This document shows, piece after piece, positions 39,600 through 49,673 of a stretch of DNA of 64,000 bases. The stretch covers positions 806,001-870,000 of the forward strand of contig NZ_CP029397.2 of NCBI RefSeq assembly GCF_001704615.3. Direction: 5' to 3'. Below the pieces are notes generated by a model. It worked only from the letters and a program-made list of their open reading frames with translations. It was not told the origin of the DNA and did no database searches. Every line of letters begins with the position of its first letter. Position 1 is the first letter of the stretch. The stretch is from Acinetobacter defluvii (lineage in GTDB: Bacteria > Pseudomonadota > Gammaproteobacteria > Pseudomonadales > Moraxellaceae). The position numbers were made by a program, and so were the translations under genes.

Positions 39600-39806
39600 T
39601 TCAAAACTCGAAGAGGGAAGGAAAGCAGGCAATTATAGACAAAATCAAGTTAAAAGTTCAGCTCCTTAACCAGCAAAGTTAAATGAATTGTTATTTCAAA
39701 CTCACTGAGCACTCATTTACAAATGATTTAATTTTGTAAGACAGCTTAAATGAAACTTAAAATATTTTTGTAGTATAAATAAGCTTTATAAATATAAGGT
39801 TAAAAC

Positions 39807-40151
39807 ATGAATAATTTATCAAAAACTGACACAGACCTTGCTTCACTTAAACAATATAATCAGATTAGTTATATCCTATATCTCGTAGGTTATGTGGTTG
39901 GTTTTACATGGCTTATTGCAATTATTATGAATTATATTAAGCGTGATGAGATGCGTGGCACATGGTTGGAAAGTCATGTAAATTATCAAATTAAAACTTT
40001 TTGGATCAGTTTGGCAGGATATGTCATTGGTGGATTATTAGCGATTGTACTGATTGGGTTTGTCATTTTATTTGTGGTTTTTGTTTGGAATGTCTATCGT
40101 TTAATCAAAGGCTTAATTGCGTTAAATGACAATAAATCCATACAAGTTTAA
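39807..40151 (+). CDS. DUF4870-like integral membrane protein, 114 aa
   Basis: Three hydrophobic helices (about residues 19-46, 62-88 and 90-104) with a conserved-looking R-x-x-WLESHVNYQIKTFW segment between the first two. This loop with W-E-S-H and N-Y-Q, followed by the helix pair, is typical of DUF4870-type small membrane proteins. Function unknown. The terminal residues are soluble. It is convergent with the PLP enzyme gene. Confidence 0.8.
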   Translation: MNNLSKTDTDLASLKQYNQISYILYLVGYVVGFTWLIAIIMNYIKRDEMRGTWLESHVNYQIKTFWISLAGYVIGGLLAIVLIGFVILFVVFVWNVYRLIKGLIALNDNKSIQV

Positions 40152-40178
40152 GTTCTTTAAGTGGCGTTTTTCAATGGT

Positions 40179-41048
40179 TTATAAAGCAGCTTTGCCTTGT
40201 AAACCGCCACTATGAATCGCCAATATTCGGGTGTTTTCAGAAAAATAGCCTTTTGAAATGAGATCAAAAATACCAAATAGCATTTTTCCTGTGTAAACTT
40301 GCTCTAAAGGAATCTGATATTTTTTTTCAAAACTTTCAATAAATTCAAATAATTCTGGTGTGGTTTTGGCATAACCACCAAAACAATAGTTATCTAATAT
40401 TTTCCAATTTTTTTTCGATGTTAATTGAGCGACCACATCGTTTAGAAAAGTTCCTTTTAATGCTGAAAATCCTAAAATATGTTGGTGGGCAGTGCTTGCT
40501 TCAATTAAGCCTGTAATCGTGCCCCCTGTACCCACAGCACAGCAGATCACATCATAATTTTCTCGATCATATGGGGTTAAAATTTCACTACAGCCCTGAA
40601 TCGCAAGTTGGTTTGTCCCACCTTCAGGAATGATATAACTATTTGGATAGTGTGTTTCGAGTTCCGCTAAATATTCTCTCTGGTTTTTTAAACGATATTG
40701 TTCACGGGAAATAAAATTTAACTGCATGCCAAACTGTTGTGCTGTAGCTAAAGTTGGATTTAGTGGTTTTTTTGCCAATTCTTCTCCACGAATAATGCCA
40801 ACACTTTGAAATCCAAAACGATGCGCAGCATAAGCAGTTGCTGCAATATGATTAGAATATGCACCACCAAAGGTGATCAGTGTATTTTTGGCATGTTGCT
40901 TGGCTGCTAAGAAATTGTATTTTAATTTAAAAAACTTATTGCCTGAAATTTGTGGATGGATTTGATCCAGTCGTTTAATGGTCAGTTGAATAGAAGAGTC
41001 TAAGCTTAAGGTTTGGTCAGAAAGCGTATGAGCGATGGTATTAAACAC
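40179..41048 (-). CDS. PLP-dependent ACC-deaminase/D-cysteine desulfhydrase family protein
   Basis: A fold-type II PLP enzyme, 289 residues. The Schiff-base lysine region is SGNKFFKLKYN, with the substrate-binding GGAYSNHIAATAYAA just after it, and the phosphate-binding loop is GTGGTITGL. Both D-cysteine desulfhydrase and ACC deaminase belong here; sequence alone cannot choose, and many free-living gammaproteobacterial copies act on D-cysteine or an unknown substrate. Upstream of the start lies a 216-bp divergent promoter region. Confidence 0.85.
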   Translation of the reverse strand: MFNTIAHTLSDQTLSLDSSIQLTIKRLDQIHPQISGNKFFKLKYNFLAAKQHAKNTLITFGGAYSNHIAATAYAAHRFGFQSVGIIRGEELAKKPLNPTLATAQQFGMQLNFISREQYRLKNQREYLAELETHYPNSYIIPEGGTNQLAIQGCSEILTPYDRENYDVICCAVGTGGTITGLIEASTAHQHILGFSALKGTFLNDVVAQLTSKKNWKILDNYCFGGYAKTTPELFEFIESFEKKYQIPLEQVYTGKMLFGIFDLISKGYFSENTRILAIHSGGLQGKAAL

Positions 41049-41264
41049 AAAATTTTGACAGAGTTTTATCGTGGAAGAATCAGTTTAAAATGATTTTATG
41101 AAATAAACAATCGAACCAAATTTTTGGAAAATATTTTTCTTTTAAATCAATACGCATGTGCTTTTTTGTAAATAGAAATGCAATATTTCTAAAACTTACC
41201 TAGAATAAGTGATTGAAGTAAATCTATTAAAAATAATTTATATATCAGTAATTAGAGTAATGCT

Positions 41265-41924
41265 GTGACCTATCAACAAAAAGTAAAAACGATTCTTTTC
41301 ATGACGATTTGTTTGCTCGCTGCATGTTCGCAACAGTCTGAAGACGCACCGCAACAAAAAACACAAGCGACTTCAAAATTGAAGCAGCAATATTTAGCAT
41401 GGAAACAACAACAAGACCCGAAACTTTTTAAAGAATATCAGCAATTTTTTGCAAACTTTATGAAACAACCTCCGCCAATGATGGAACTTGTCACTAATCG
41501 AAATTTTATGCCTGAAAAGTGTGAATATGCACGTTTTAGTATTCCACCGAAAAAATACTGGAATAATCTCAAACCAAGTTTGATTTTGTTAGAAAAACTA
41601 CAGCAGAGTGAGTATTTTAAAACGTATACCATCACCGCAACTTATCGTAATCCTGAATTAAACCAATGTGTGAAAGGCGCTAAAAAAAGTAAACATCTGC
41701 AAAATTTTGCTGTAGATTTTCATGTGTTGAACCCTAAAGAAACAAACGCAGAGACAAGCCAAAAACTAGAACAAGGTTTATGTGAATTTTGGCGTAAAGA
41801 AGGCAAGCGCTATAAAATGGGATTTGGGGCATATGGTAACAACCGCTTTCATATAGATACGCAAGGCTATCGAACTTGGGGTAAAAACTATTCCTCAGCG
41901 ACATCACCATGTCTCAAGCATTGA
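41265..41924 (+). CDS. Lipoprotein with M15-like peptidase domain
   Basis: An N-terminal lipobox, ICLLAACSQQ with the cysteine near residue 21, marks an outer-membrane or periplasmic lipoprotein. The C-terminal half carries ATYRNPELNQC, SKHLQNFAVDFHV and FHIDTQGYRTWG, in which H...D and H...D fit the zinc ligands of M15 D-Ala-D-Ala carboxypeptidases (VanY/DacA-like metallo-type). It may trim peptidoglycan. Start is GTG 41265. Twenty-eight bases separate it from the next secreted protein gene, possibly co-transcribed. Confidence 0.75.
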   Translation: MTYQQKVKTILFMTICLLAACSQQSEDAPQQKTQATSKLKQQYLAWKQQQDPKLFKEYQQFFANFMKQPPPMMELVTNRNFMPEKCEYARFSIPPKKYWNNLKPSLILLEKLQQSEYFKTYTITATYRNPELNQCVKGAKKSKHLQNFAVDFHVLNPKETNAETSQKLEQGLCEFWRKEGKRYKMGFGAYGNNRFHIDTQGYRTWGKNYSSATSPCLKH

Positions 41925-41952
41925 TCATATCAGGAAAGTATGTGGGAAAATT

Positions 41953-42591
41953 ATGTCTAAAATACAATTTAAAACCTTTATTTTCTGCCTAATAAGTCTG
42001 AATAGTCCTATGCTTTTTGCCCAGTCGTCAACAGCTTATGAGGTTGATCCCAACGCAGAAGTGTTAGGACGTGCTGCAAAGGTAAAGATTCAAAAAGAGT
42101 TTTGTGATCAAAATGGTTTTCACTGTGATTATGTTTTATATAATGCAAAAGGGCAGCGTGAAGTTCTAATTGAAGATTGGTCACATCATGTCAAGCTATA
42201 TCAGTTCTCAGCAAATCGTATCGGGTTTTTATATGGCGCTACAGGTTCAGGACATATTTTGACTGTCATCAGTGATCAAAATCAACAAAAGCAATATGCT
42301 GATTTTAAAGCCATGAATGCTGCACAAAATTGTATGGTGACTTATGAACACAGTTTAAAAAATATGCCTGATTCATTGGTTTTTTATAGTGTTCCCGATT
42401 TTCGTGTGCGTTTGGTGTTAAACAATAAAGTCCCTCAATTTAAATCACTGACTGACCCATTAACGGCTTATTTTGAAGATAATGGTGACTTTTCTTTTAA
42501 TTTCAATACAGGGCGAAAAGGCGAGAATGGACAACAACAAGTTTTAATCCAAAAACCATGTTTAGTTGATTATCGTATTGTGATGAATTGA
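41953..42591 (+). CDS. Secreted protein of unknown function, 212 aa
   Basis: A signal peptide (about residues 1-23, ending MLFAQ) precedes a mature domain with several isolated cysteines: two at FCDQNGFHCDY, one in AAQNCMVTY and one in QKPCLVDY, fit for disulfides in the periplasm. No motif I can name. The gene lies 28 bp behind the M15-like lipoprotein in the same direction and may be functionally linked with it. Confidence 0.75.
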   Translation: MSKIQFKTFIFCLISLNSPMLFAQSSTAYEVDPNAEVLGRAAKVKIQKEFCDQNGFHCDYVLYNAKGQREVLIEDWSHHVKLYQFSANRIGFLYGATGSGHILTVISDQNQQKQYADFKAMNAAQNCMVTYEHSLKNMPDSLVFYSVPDFRVRLVLNNKVPQFKSLTDPLTAYFEDNGDFSFNFNTGRKGENGQQQVLIQKPCLVDYRIVMN

Positions 42592-42742
42592 AATACAACT
42601 TTAAAATAGCGTCCAAGCGCAAATTTCTGTTGTTTTTAAGTAGCTAAATTGTGTGTTTGAAATTACTAGAAAATGCAAATAAATAGATTCTTTTGGTGTC
42701 TGATCAGTTAAAATATCTGAAAATTTGGTGTAGGTAGATTTC

Positions 42743-43366
42743 GTGGAATCTTTGATTGTTTTAGGTTCAATTGCTTTAGCACTGATGTTAGGTGCAATCA
42801 GTCCTGGACCTGCATTTATCTATGTAGCAAAAAATTCAATTGCGATTTCACGTAAGCATGGTTTATTTACCGCTTTAGGTACAGGCACAGGCGCAGCGAT
42901 TTTTGGTTTTTTAGCGGTGATTGGTTTACAAGCTGTTTTATTGGCTGTGCCTTCTGCTTATCTGGCTTTAAAAATTTGTGGTGGTTTATATCTGCTTTAT
43001 TTGGCTTATAAAATTATTAAGCATGCCAAAGAACCAATCGAGCAAGTAAGTGCAACTGCTAGAGTAATGAGTTTCGCACAAGCGTATCGTTTGGGCTTAA
43101 TTACACAGTTGAGTAATCCTAAAATAGCCATTATTTTAGCCAGTGTTTTTACTGCACTTTTACCGAAAGAATTCCCAACCTATTATTATTTTGTTTTGCC
43201 AATTTTATGTTTTTTTATCGATGCTGGTTGGTATTCGTTGGTTGCGGTTGCTTTGTCTGCGGAAAAACCTCGTAAAGTGTATTTAAAGTTTAAAAAAGTC
43301 TTTGATCGTATTGCAGGTGGAGTGATGACCTTGCTTGGCTTGAAGTTAATTTTTGGGATGAAGTGA
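42743..43366 (+). CDS. LysE/RhtB-family amino-acid exporter
   Basis: A six-helix inner-membrane exporter, 207 residues. The N-terminal LGAISPGPAFIYVAKNSIAISRKHG signature of LysE/RhtB proteins is intact, and the helix SNPKIAIILASVFTALLP carries the conserved N-P. The substrate is not predictable; related proteins export lysine, threonine, homoserine or other small amines. Start GTG 42743 has no strong ribosome-binding site. A second LysE-type gene lies at 53488. Confidence 0.88.
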   Translation: MESLIVLGSIALALMLGAISPGPAFIYVAKNSIAISRKHGLFTALGTGTGAAIFGFLAVIGLQAVLLAVPSAYLALKICGGLYLLYLAYKIIKHAKEPIEQVSATARVMSFAQAYRLGLITQLSNPKIAIILASVFTALLPKEFPTYYYFVLPILCFFIDAGWYSLVAVALSAEKPRKVYLKFKKVFDRIAGGVMTLLGLKLIFGMK

Positions 43367-43395
43367 TAAGAACTTTAAAATAATAAGGAAAAATA

Positions 43396-43902
43396 ATGTT
43401 TTATAAAACAATATTGATGCTAATAATCTCTACTACATGGATGACTGCTCATGCGAGTGAAAGTAAGGTTTCATCTCGTTATGGTAAATTTCAGATCAAA
43501 GAATCACAGACTTACCCTCAAGGTGCGCTCTATTTTAATCAAAAGTTGGTGACACCTGTGATAGAGGGAAATAATGGTTTATCTATTGAAAACATTTATA
43601 AATTACAGAACAATGATGTAGCTTTAGTGGAGGAAATCGGCGGAAGTGGTTGTCCTGTCACTTTATATTTTGTGAAAGTAACACCTACCAAGCAGTTAAC
43701 TGTTTCACCAGCATTTGGGTCATGTTCAGATTTAATCAAAGTTTCTGCACAAACAAATCAAATCGTCATCACAATGCCAGATTTTATGGGTGCACCTGAG
43801 AGTGAAGAGCAAGAACGACAAGTTGCAAAGCATAAAATGACATATATCTATGATGGAAATGTTGTGAAAGAAAATGGGAAGATCTTAAAAAGAAGTGAAT
43901 AA
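43396..43902 (+). CDS. Secreted protein of unknown function, 168 aa
   Basis: A signal peptide (residues 1-20, ending TAHA) precedes a ~148-residue periplasmic domain with two cysteines (GSGCPVTLY and FGSCSDLI) likely to form a disulfide. Alternating hydrophobic residues indicate a beta-rich fold. AAGGA precedes the ATG. It may be co-transcribed with the LysE-type gene, 29 bp away. No family recognised. Confidence 0.75.
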   Translation: MFYKTILMLIISTTWMTAHASESKVSSRYGKFQIKESQTYPQGALYFNQKLVTPVIEGNNGLSIENIYKLQNNDVALVEEIGGSGCPVTLYFVKVTPTKQLTVSPAFGSCSDLIKVSAQTNQIVITMPDFMGAPESEEQERQVAKHKMTYIYDGNVVKENGKILKRSE

Positions 43903-43953
43903 ATGTATTTAAGTTTCCTGAGCTAAGCTTAAAAAAATCAAGTTGCTATCTAA

Positions 43954-44079
43954 AATGAAAAATAAAATAGAATTACTCGCTTCTGCGAACTGGTCAAAAA
44001 TCAATTGGGATTTAAGTTGGCACCAAACATTCAAATATTTGTAGATGAAGGTCAGGTACAAGGCGCTTTATACTATTAA
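43954..44079 (+). other. possible decayed short gene remnant
   Basis: An ATG at 43954 opens 29 codons (MKNKIELLASANWSKI...) and stops; the next frame continues without stop to 44079 with ...FKLAPNIQIFVDEGQVQG and two tyrosines. A frame jump between the two halves would join them into one short protein, so this may be a frameshifted remnant. Evidence is thin. Confidence 0.2.
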
Positions 44080-44116
44080 GAAGCCCCCTGTAAAAAGAGC
44101 TTCTTTCGATTTTAAA

Positions 44117-45094
44117 TCAATCCTTAAAATGTACAGGAATCCACTGATAGCTTTTCCCATCTGCTGAATAAATATGTCCAATGCCTGGAAATGGTAAATG
44201 TGGTGCGGCAATGGTTTGTCCATGTTTCGCATAATCAGCAAACTGTTTTAAGCGGGTTTGTACTGCTTTTTTCGGATCAATATCGTATTCAATCGCTGTT
44301 TCAGGTTGATCAAATTGTACGGTATGAGAATGCACAATATCACCAATAAAAATCACATCTTCGCCCGTTGTTTTAAGCTTATAACTAAAATGCCCCGGTG
44401 TATGACCTGCGGTATTGATGACTTCAAAACCTTTGATGTTGTCGCCTAATTTAAAAGTTTTAAATTGCTGTTTAGCCTGATATGGTGCAAGTGCTGCTTT
44501 AATTTTTTCGACTGTGCCTGTGTAATTGTCTTTTTGTTCTTTCGGAATTTTACTGAGTTGTTTTGGGTCTAACCAATAATTCGCTTCATCTTCTGAGACA
44601 TAAATCGTGGCATTGGGATAATTCGCTATACCATCTTTACTCACGCCACAGACATGATCAGGGTGTAAATGGGTCAGTAAAATCGTATCCACTTGTTCAG
44701 GTTGATAACCTGCAGCTTTGAGATTTTTCAGCACAGAACCTAAATGTGCACCAAAGCAATCGGCTGTACCACTGTCGACCAAAACGAGAGAATTTCCTGT
44801 ATTGACCAAAAAGGCATTAATGGAAGTTTGTACGCCTTTGGCTTGATCTGTATGGTATTTTTTTAAAATTTCATGCACTTGATCTTGGGAAATGTCTTTA
44901 AACAAAGTCGGTGACATAAAGTTTGTGCCATCGAGCAGGGCGGTGATTTGGGTATTGCCGACTTGATGTTGATAGTAACCTGCGACTTGGGATTGCTGTT
45001 CAATGATTGGTAGAGTCTTTGTAGTTTCTGCCACAGTTGAAAATGAGCTGAATAGTGTGATGGAGACTGTAATAGCTAAAATGGATTTTTTCAT
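44117..45094 (-). CDS. Periplasmic MBL-fold metallo-hydrolase
   Basis: A signal peptide (about residues 1-22, ending TVAE) precedes a metallo-beta-lactamase fold. The zinc motif is THLHPDHVCG (HxHxDH), further ligands lie in AGHTPGHFSY and FIGDIVHSHT, and the C-terminal histidine in AAPHLPFPGIGH. The wide spacing and the DSGTADCFG strand recall N-acyl homoserine lactonases and related hydrolases; activity is not predictable. Monocistronic. Confidence 0.85.
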   Translation of the reverse strand: MKKSILAITVSITLFSSFSTVAETTKTLPIIEQQSQVAGYYQHQVGNTQITALLDGTNFMSPTLFKDISQDQVHEILKKYHTDQAKGVQTSINAFLVNTGNSLVLVDSGTADCFGAHLGSVLKNLKAAGYQPEQVDTILLTHLHPDHVCGVSKDGIANYPNATIYVSEDEANYWLDPKQLSKIPKEQKDNYTGTVEKIKAALAPYQAKQQFKTFKLGDNIKGFEVINTAGHTPGHFSYKLKTTGEDVIFIGDIVHSHTVQFDQPETAIEYDIDPKKAVQTRLKQFADYAKHGQTIAAPHLPFPGIGHIYSADGKSYQWIPVHFKD

Positions 45095-45287
45095 GATCGT
45101 TTAAATAAAATTATTGTTGTTTATTTTTTAACATGGATTGATGAGTGTTTGGACTTTTTATTGATGAAAAAATATTGGTGTGAAAAGGCAGATTTTTTAT
45201 GGGTAGTTTTTAGAAGATAAATTTAAGTTGATTGGTTATAAAATATAATAAGTAATATTTTGTATGATCATTTTTGAGTGGAAATCA

Positions 45288-45812
45288 ATGAATAAAGAAA
45301 TGCTACCAATTTTAGCGGGTCTTATAACCGCAATTTCGACTTTAACGGCTGTATTTATTACTAACTATTTTAATATGAAGTCTTTAGAGAGAAATTTTAG
45401 GTTTCAATCAGGATTAAAAAACAAAGAACTTAGATTAAATAAACTAGAGGAAAGTTATGAATTGTTTGAAAAATGGTGTACATTTTTTTCTGTTGGTTAT
45501 CTGAATTATTTATATTTTCATAGTAAAAAAATTAGTGAATCAGAATTATTTGAACTGCTAAAGAATCCTGAAAATTCTCTTTCTGGTGAGTTTCAAAAAT
45601 TAATTACTTTATTAAATATACATTTTCCAGAGTTGGAAGTGGAATACGAAAAAGTCAATTTAGCTAGAAGTGAAATTGTTAAATATATGAACATAGATAA
45701 GAAAATCGATGTTCAGGATTTCGTAAAAGCACAAGTAAAATTTGAAAATATAGCAAAAAACTTTAAAAATGAAATAGCTCAATTGGCAAAAAATATGAGA
45801 ATGGAAGAATAG
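45288..45812 (+). CDS. Membrane-anchored coiled-coil protein, unknown
   Basis: A 174-residue protein from ATG 45288 (GAGTGGA upstream; the frame is open from 45264). An N-terminal helix, PILAGLITAISTLTAVFITNY, is followed by a basic, lysine/leucine-rich region that looks coiled-coil, then an acidic helical body. This resembles single-pass inner-membrane proteins with a cytoplasmic helical domain. No family is recognised. The surroundings are AT-rich, and the gene is flanked by weakly structured intergenic DNA, so recent acquisition is possible. Confidence 0.7.
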   Translation: MNKEMLPILAGLITAISTLTAVFITNYFNMKSLERNFRFQSGLKNKELRLNKLEESYELFEKWCTFFSVGYLNYLYFHSKKISESELFELLKNPENSLSGEFQKLITLLNIHFPELEVEYEKVNLARSEIVKYMNIDKKIDVQDFVKAQVKFENIAKNFKNEIAQLAKNMRMEE

Positions 45813-45918
45813 ATGTAATAAAGTATATTATTAATTAAACACATTTATTTGATTAATTAAATTTATTGGTTTTTAAAGCATCTTTTCCATAAAATAACAA
45901 GAGCATACAATTTGAGTT

Positions 45919-45946
45919 AAAAAAGCCCCTACATCAGTAGAGGCTT
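45919..45946 (-). terminator. terminator of metG
   Basis: On the minus strand GCCTCTAC and GTAGGGGC pair (one mismatch) around a short loop and are followed by a T-run. Confidence 0.75.
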
Positions 45947-45966
45947 CCATCTTAAAATTTTAGAGG

Positions 45967-48036
45967 TTAAGAAACCTTATCACCCGCTTTAGCACCGCTT
46001 TCAGGTGAAATGACCCAAACACCTTCGCCATTGCCCGCAGCTAAAACCATACCATTTGAAATACCAAAGCGCATTTTACGAGGTGCAAGGTTCGCCACCA
46101 TCACGACTAATTTGCCTTTTAAGTCTTCAGGTTGGTAAAACTCACGAATACCACTGAATACATTACGTGGTTCAGCTTCACACACATTCAAAGTGAGTTG
46201 AAGAAGTTTGTCAGAACCCTCAACAGTTGCTGCATCTAAAACTTCTGCCACACGAAGATCAATTTTCATAAAATCTTCGATGCCAATAACATTGTTTTCA
46301 GAAACAGCTTCACCCACTTTAGGCTCAGGCTTTTTCTCTTTAGCTTTTTCTTTCTTCTTCTCAACTTTTGGAGCTTCGGCAGCAGCAGCTAAAGAATCTT
46401 TAGAAGCATCCACCATCGCAGTAACCGCTTTAGGATCAACACGTTGCATTAACGGTTGGAATAAAGCAATTTCATGATCAACCAATACAGTTTTATTCGA
46501 TACAAAGTCGAAAGATTCAAGTTTTAAGAAGTCTTGAACTTGCTGTGCAAGTGTAGGCAGTACAGGCGCAAGGTACACAGCCAATTGACGGAATAGGTTA
46601 ATCCCTACAGAACATACGTCATGAACTTGTTGTTCTTCACCTTCAACTTTAGCTAAAGCCCAAGGCTTTTTCTCATCAATATATTGATTGGCTTTGTCTG
46701 CAAGCGCCATGATTTCACGGATTGCAGTCGAAAATTCACGTGCTTCATAAGATTTGGCAATCGAGTCACCAGCATCAATAAAGCTTTGAACCAGTTCAGG
46801 TTCTGCACAGGTTACAGATAACTTATTCTCAAACTTGGTGTTAATGAATTTTGCACAACGACTGGCAATGTTTACGACTTTACCAATAAGGTCAGAATTT
46901 ACTTTTTGTACGAAATCATCAAGGTTTAAGTCAGAATCTTCAACTTTATCAGACAATTTAGACGCAAAGTAATAACGTAAATATTCAGGATTTAAATGCT
47001 CTAAATACGTTTCTGCTTTGATGAATGTGCCACGAGATTTCGACATCTTTTGACCATTGACTGTCAAGAAACCATTTACAAATAAACCTGTAGGCGTACG
47101 GTAATTTGCACCTTCAAGCATTGCAGGCCAGAACAGCGCATGGAAATACACGATGTCTTTACCAATGAAATGATAGACCTCATTTTTAGAATCTTTTTTC
47201 CAATAATCATCAAAGCTTAGGTCTGGACGTTTGGTTTTCACGTAGTTTTCAAAACTGGACATATAACCAATCGGTGCATCCACCCAAACATAGAAATATT
47301 TATTTGGTGCATCAGGAATTTCAAAGCCGAAATAAGGTGCATCACGTGAGATGTCCCAGTCATTCAAGCCATTTTCAAACCATTCATCCAACTTGTTTGC
47401 GATAGAAACAGGGAGACGACCTTCGTCACGTGTCCATTTTTGCAAATATTCTGTAAAGTTAGGCAGTTTAAAGAAGTAATGATCTGATGATTTTTCGATT
47501 GGTGTTGCACCACTCAAAGTAGAACGTGGGTTTAATAATTCTGTTGCGTTATAGGTTGTACCGCAGACTTCACATGAGTCGCCATACTGATCTTCCGCTT
47601 TACATTTTGGACATGTGCCTTTGATGAAACGGTCAGATAAGAACATTTGTTTTTCAGGGTCAAATAACTGTGTCACAGGACGAATCGCAATATTGCCTGC
47701 TTCACGGTTTTTGATATAAATCTCAGAAGAACGGTTTTTATTTTCTTCACTATGTGTAGAGTCATAATGATCAAAAATTACATTAAAACCATCAAAATCA
47801 CGGATATGTTCTTTTTGAACATTGGCGATTTGCGCTTCAGGTGTAATACCGTTGGCTTCTGCACGCAGCATAATCGCTGTCCCGTGTGCATCATCCGCGC
47901 AGACATAAGTCACGTTATGACCCATTGCACGCATGGCACGAACCCAGATATCTGCTTGGATGTAACCGAGTAAATGACCCATATGAATCGGACCATTTGC
48001 GTATGGAAGGGCGTTAGTGACTAAGATATTTCGCAC
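45967..48036 (-). CDS. metG: Methionyl-tRNA synthetase
   Basis: Charges initiator and elongator tRNA-Met. The HIGH-type motif is [10 protein letters not shown], the zinc site [17 protein letters not shown], and the KMSKS loop is intact ([10 protein letters not shown]). A Lys/Glu/Ala-rich linker of about 40 residues leads to a C-terminal tRNA-binding domain ([20 protein letters not shown]). The frame is open to 48105, but GTG 48036 with AGAGAG upstream gives 689 residues, and the protein then begins at the conserved [15 protein letters not shown]. Confidence 0.96.
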   Translation of the reverse strand: MRNILVTNALPYANGPIHMGHLLGYIQADIWVRAMRAMGHNVTYVCADDAHGTAIMLRAEANGITPEAQIANVQKEHIRDFDGFNVIFDHYDSTHSEENKNRSSEIYIKNREAGNIAIRPVTQLFDPEKQMFLSDRFIKGTCPKCKAEDQYGDSCEVCGTTYNATELLNPRSTLSGATPIEKSSDHYFFKLPNFTEYLQKWTRDEGRLPVSIANKLDEWFENGLNDWDISRDAPYFGFEIPDAPNKYFYVWVDAPIGYMSSFENYVKTKRPDLSFDDYWKKDSKNEVYHFIGKDIVYFHALFWPAMLEGANYRTPTGLFVNGFLTVNGQKMSKSRGTFIKAETYLEHLNPEYLRYYFASKLSDKVEDSDLNLDDFVQKVNSDLIGKVVNIASRCAKFINTKFENKLSVTCAEPELVQSFIDAGDSIAKSYEAREFSTAIREIMALADKANQYIDEKKPWALAKVEGEEQQVHDVCSVGINLFRQLAVYLAPVLPTLAQQVQDFLKLESFDFVSNKTVLVDHEIALFQPLMQRVDPKAVTAMVDASKDSLAAAAEAPKVEKKKEKAKEKKPEPKVGEAVSENNVIGIEDFMKIDLRVAEVLDAATVEGSDKLLQLTLNVCEAEPRNVFSGIREFYQPEDLKGKLVVMVANLAPRKMRFGISNGMVLAAGNGEGVWVISPESGAKAGDKVS

Positions 48037-48227
48037 GGATATAACTCTCTTTCTCAAAGTTAATGCAAGGGCATTGATTTTAACGTAATTGCTATGAAGA
48101 TGCACAATAGAATAGGGGAATTCTTTGCAAATGTAGATTTTTATACAAATTCACATTTTCAATGAGTCATTCAGATAGAATATTGTTGTCTATTTCCAAA
48201 CTTGTCATTGCTGAGAGTAATCTAAAC

Positions 48228-49067
48228 ATGATTCATAAAAATACCTTTGATAATAGTACGTTAGAGCATCGTTTTAATGATGAATTTGATTTCGACCGAA
48301 CTGTGAACCGTATTCCACAAAATAAAGGCAGTCAGCAGCAATTTGGAAAAAATATCTTAAAAGAAGCACAATACTACCTTGAAGATATTACAGAAGATGA
48401 GCATCGTTATTTACAAAAAACTTTGCATCAGTTGGCAGAAAAAGAGCCTTATTTCAACGTGCTCGCCGATGAGCTAAATCAGGAATTAGATGCTAAAGTT
48501 GCCAATGATGCGTTGCATTTACTGTATGTTTGGCAAGATATTCATGACGTTGAAGATTTAAACAATTTTAATCTCTTAAATGTGGTAAATGGTCAGCGTT
48601 TTCAAACTACATTTTTTCAGGCTTTGGATGTATTAAAAATCGGTGAAAATAAGGCTTTACGCAAAAACGTGATTGAAGAAGCGTTTAAACTGTATGAACT
48701 AGGATTTTATGCAGGTTGCGTTCCTATTCTTTATGCACAGTTAGAAGGTTTATTGACCGATATTTTGATTCAGCAGGGCTATTTAAAGCAGCAAGACACC
48801 AAGTTTGTCGATGTCTATAAAATCGTACCGGGTTTAAAAGGTCATGAAATTAAAAGCTTGTGGCACAAAGTTAAAATTGCCCGTGAATTGAATCCGTATT
48901 TTTCAGAATTAGCTGCCTATAAAATGGACAATAGTTCGACTGTGACAGCAACTCGGCATAATATTTTGCATGGCACAGAGTTAAATCATTTTCATCAAGG
49001 GCGTTGTTTTGTGTTGTGGGTTTGGTTGTTGAGCGCAGTGAGTTTTATGAGTACGATCAGGTGTTAA
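48228..49067 (+). CDS. Protein with a C-terminal HEPN-like R-x4-H motif
   Basis: A cytoplasmic protein of 279 residues from ATG 48228 (GAGAG upstream; the frame starts at 48162 with no ribosome-binding site). The first part is charged and helical. The last ~120 residues have the tell-tale arrangement ...FYAGCVPILYAQLEGLLTDIL... followed by ATRHNILHGTEL, in which R-H-N-I-L-H fits the R-x4-6-H motif of HEPN ribonuclease-like domains. Similar C-terminal domains occur in uncharacterised proteins. Role unknown; the RNase activity typical for HEPN is a hypothesis. It is divergent from metG. Confidence 0.7.
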   Translation: MIHKNTFDNSTLEHRFNDEFDFDRTVNRIPQNKGSQQQFGKNILKEAQYYLEDITEDEHRYLQKTLHQLAEKEPYFNVLADELNQELDAKVANDALHLLYVWQDIHDVEDLNNFNLLNVVNGQRFQTTFFQALDVLKIGENKALRKNVIEEAFKLYELGFYAGCVPILYAQLEGLLTDILIQQGYLKQQDTKFVDVYKIVPGLKGHEIKSLWHKVKIARELNPYFSELAAYKMDNSSTVTATRHNILHGTELNHFHQGRCFVLWVWLLSAVSFMSTIRC

Positions 49068-49150
49068 GCAACTTCACCTAAATTTCACATTTTTCTCATA
49101 TAAATCACAATTCAAATAGGCAGAATAAGACCAAGTTCAAAAAAAGGATA

Positions 49151-49657
49151 ATGAAAATGAGATCTTGGACATTATTTTTCTCGGCAATCTTTGCCAGTGT
49201 GGTGTCGGTATTTAGTCTTGTGATTCCTTTTTGTCTATTTTTAAGCTTTTATCATGGTGATTTATTTGTTGCTGCATCTGAACGAACTGCTTATCGTGGG
49301 ATTGAAGTTATACTTTATCTCACGCCATTTTTGGTGTTAATGGCATTTATCAGCTATTGGCTTATTTTTAGATTTTTAAATGCACCTCAAAAACTATTTG
49401 AAATACAACGTTTTTTTAAAGTCTTCCGTTTATTTGCCCTAGTTTGGTTTATCTTAATTTTTCTCTTTCAATTCCTCGATGGCAGAATGGGCGAAATCGT
49501 AGAAAGCCTATTATTTGGTATCATTAGCCTAAGCATATTTTTGATTCCCTTACTAATTGGAATATGGAGTGGTAATTATATGTTTTTGAATATACGGAAA
49601 ATGATTAAAGTAAGTGTTACAAGCAAACGTCATAAACACACTTATCATCCCCTTTGA
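49151..49657 (+). CDS. Integral membrane protein of unknown function, 168 aa
   Basis: Four hydrophobic helices at about residues 8-32, 50-72, 89-106 and 114-142, with short basic loops and a basic C-terminus (TSKRHKHTYHPL). AAGGA lies before the ATG; an alternative in-frame ATG is two codons later. No family recognised. It is convergent with the interrupted small gene at 49674-49898. Confidence 0.7.
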   Translation: MKMRSWTLFFSAIFASVVSVFSLVIPFCLFLSFYHGDLFVAASERTAYRGIEVILYLTPFLVLMAFISYWLIFRFLNAPQKLFEIQRFFKVFRLFALVWFILIFLFQFLDGRMGEIVESLLFGIISLSIFLIPLLIGIWSGNYMFLNIRKMIKVSVTSKRHKHTYHPL

Positions 49658-49673
49658 TTAAGTATTTCATGGC

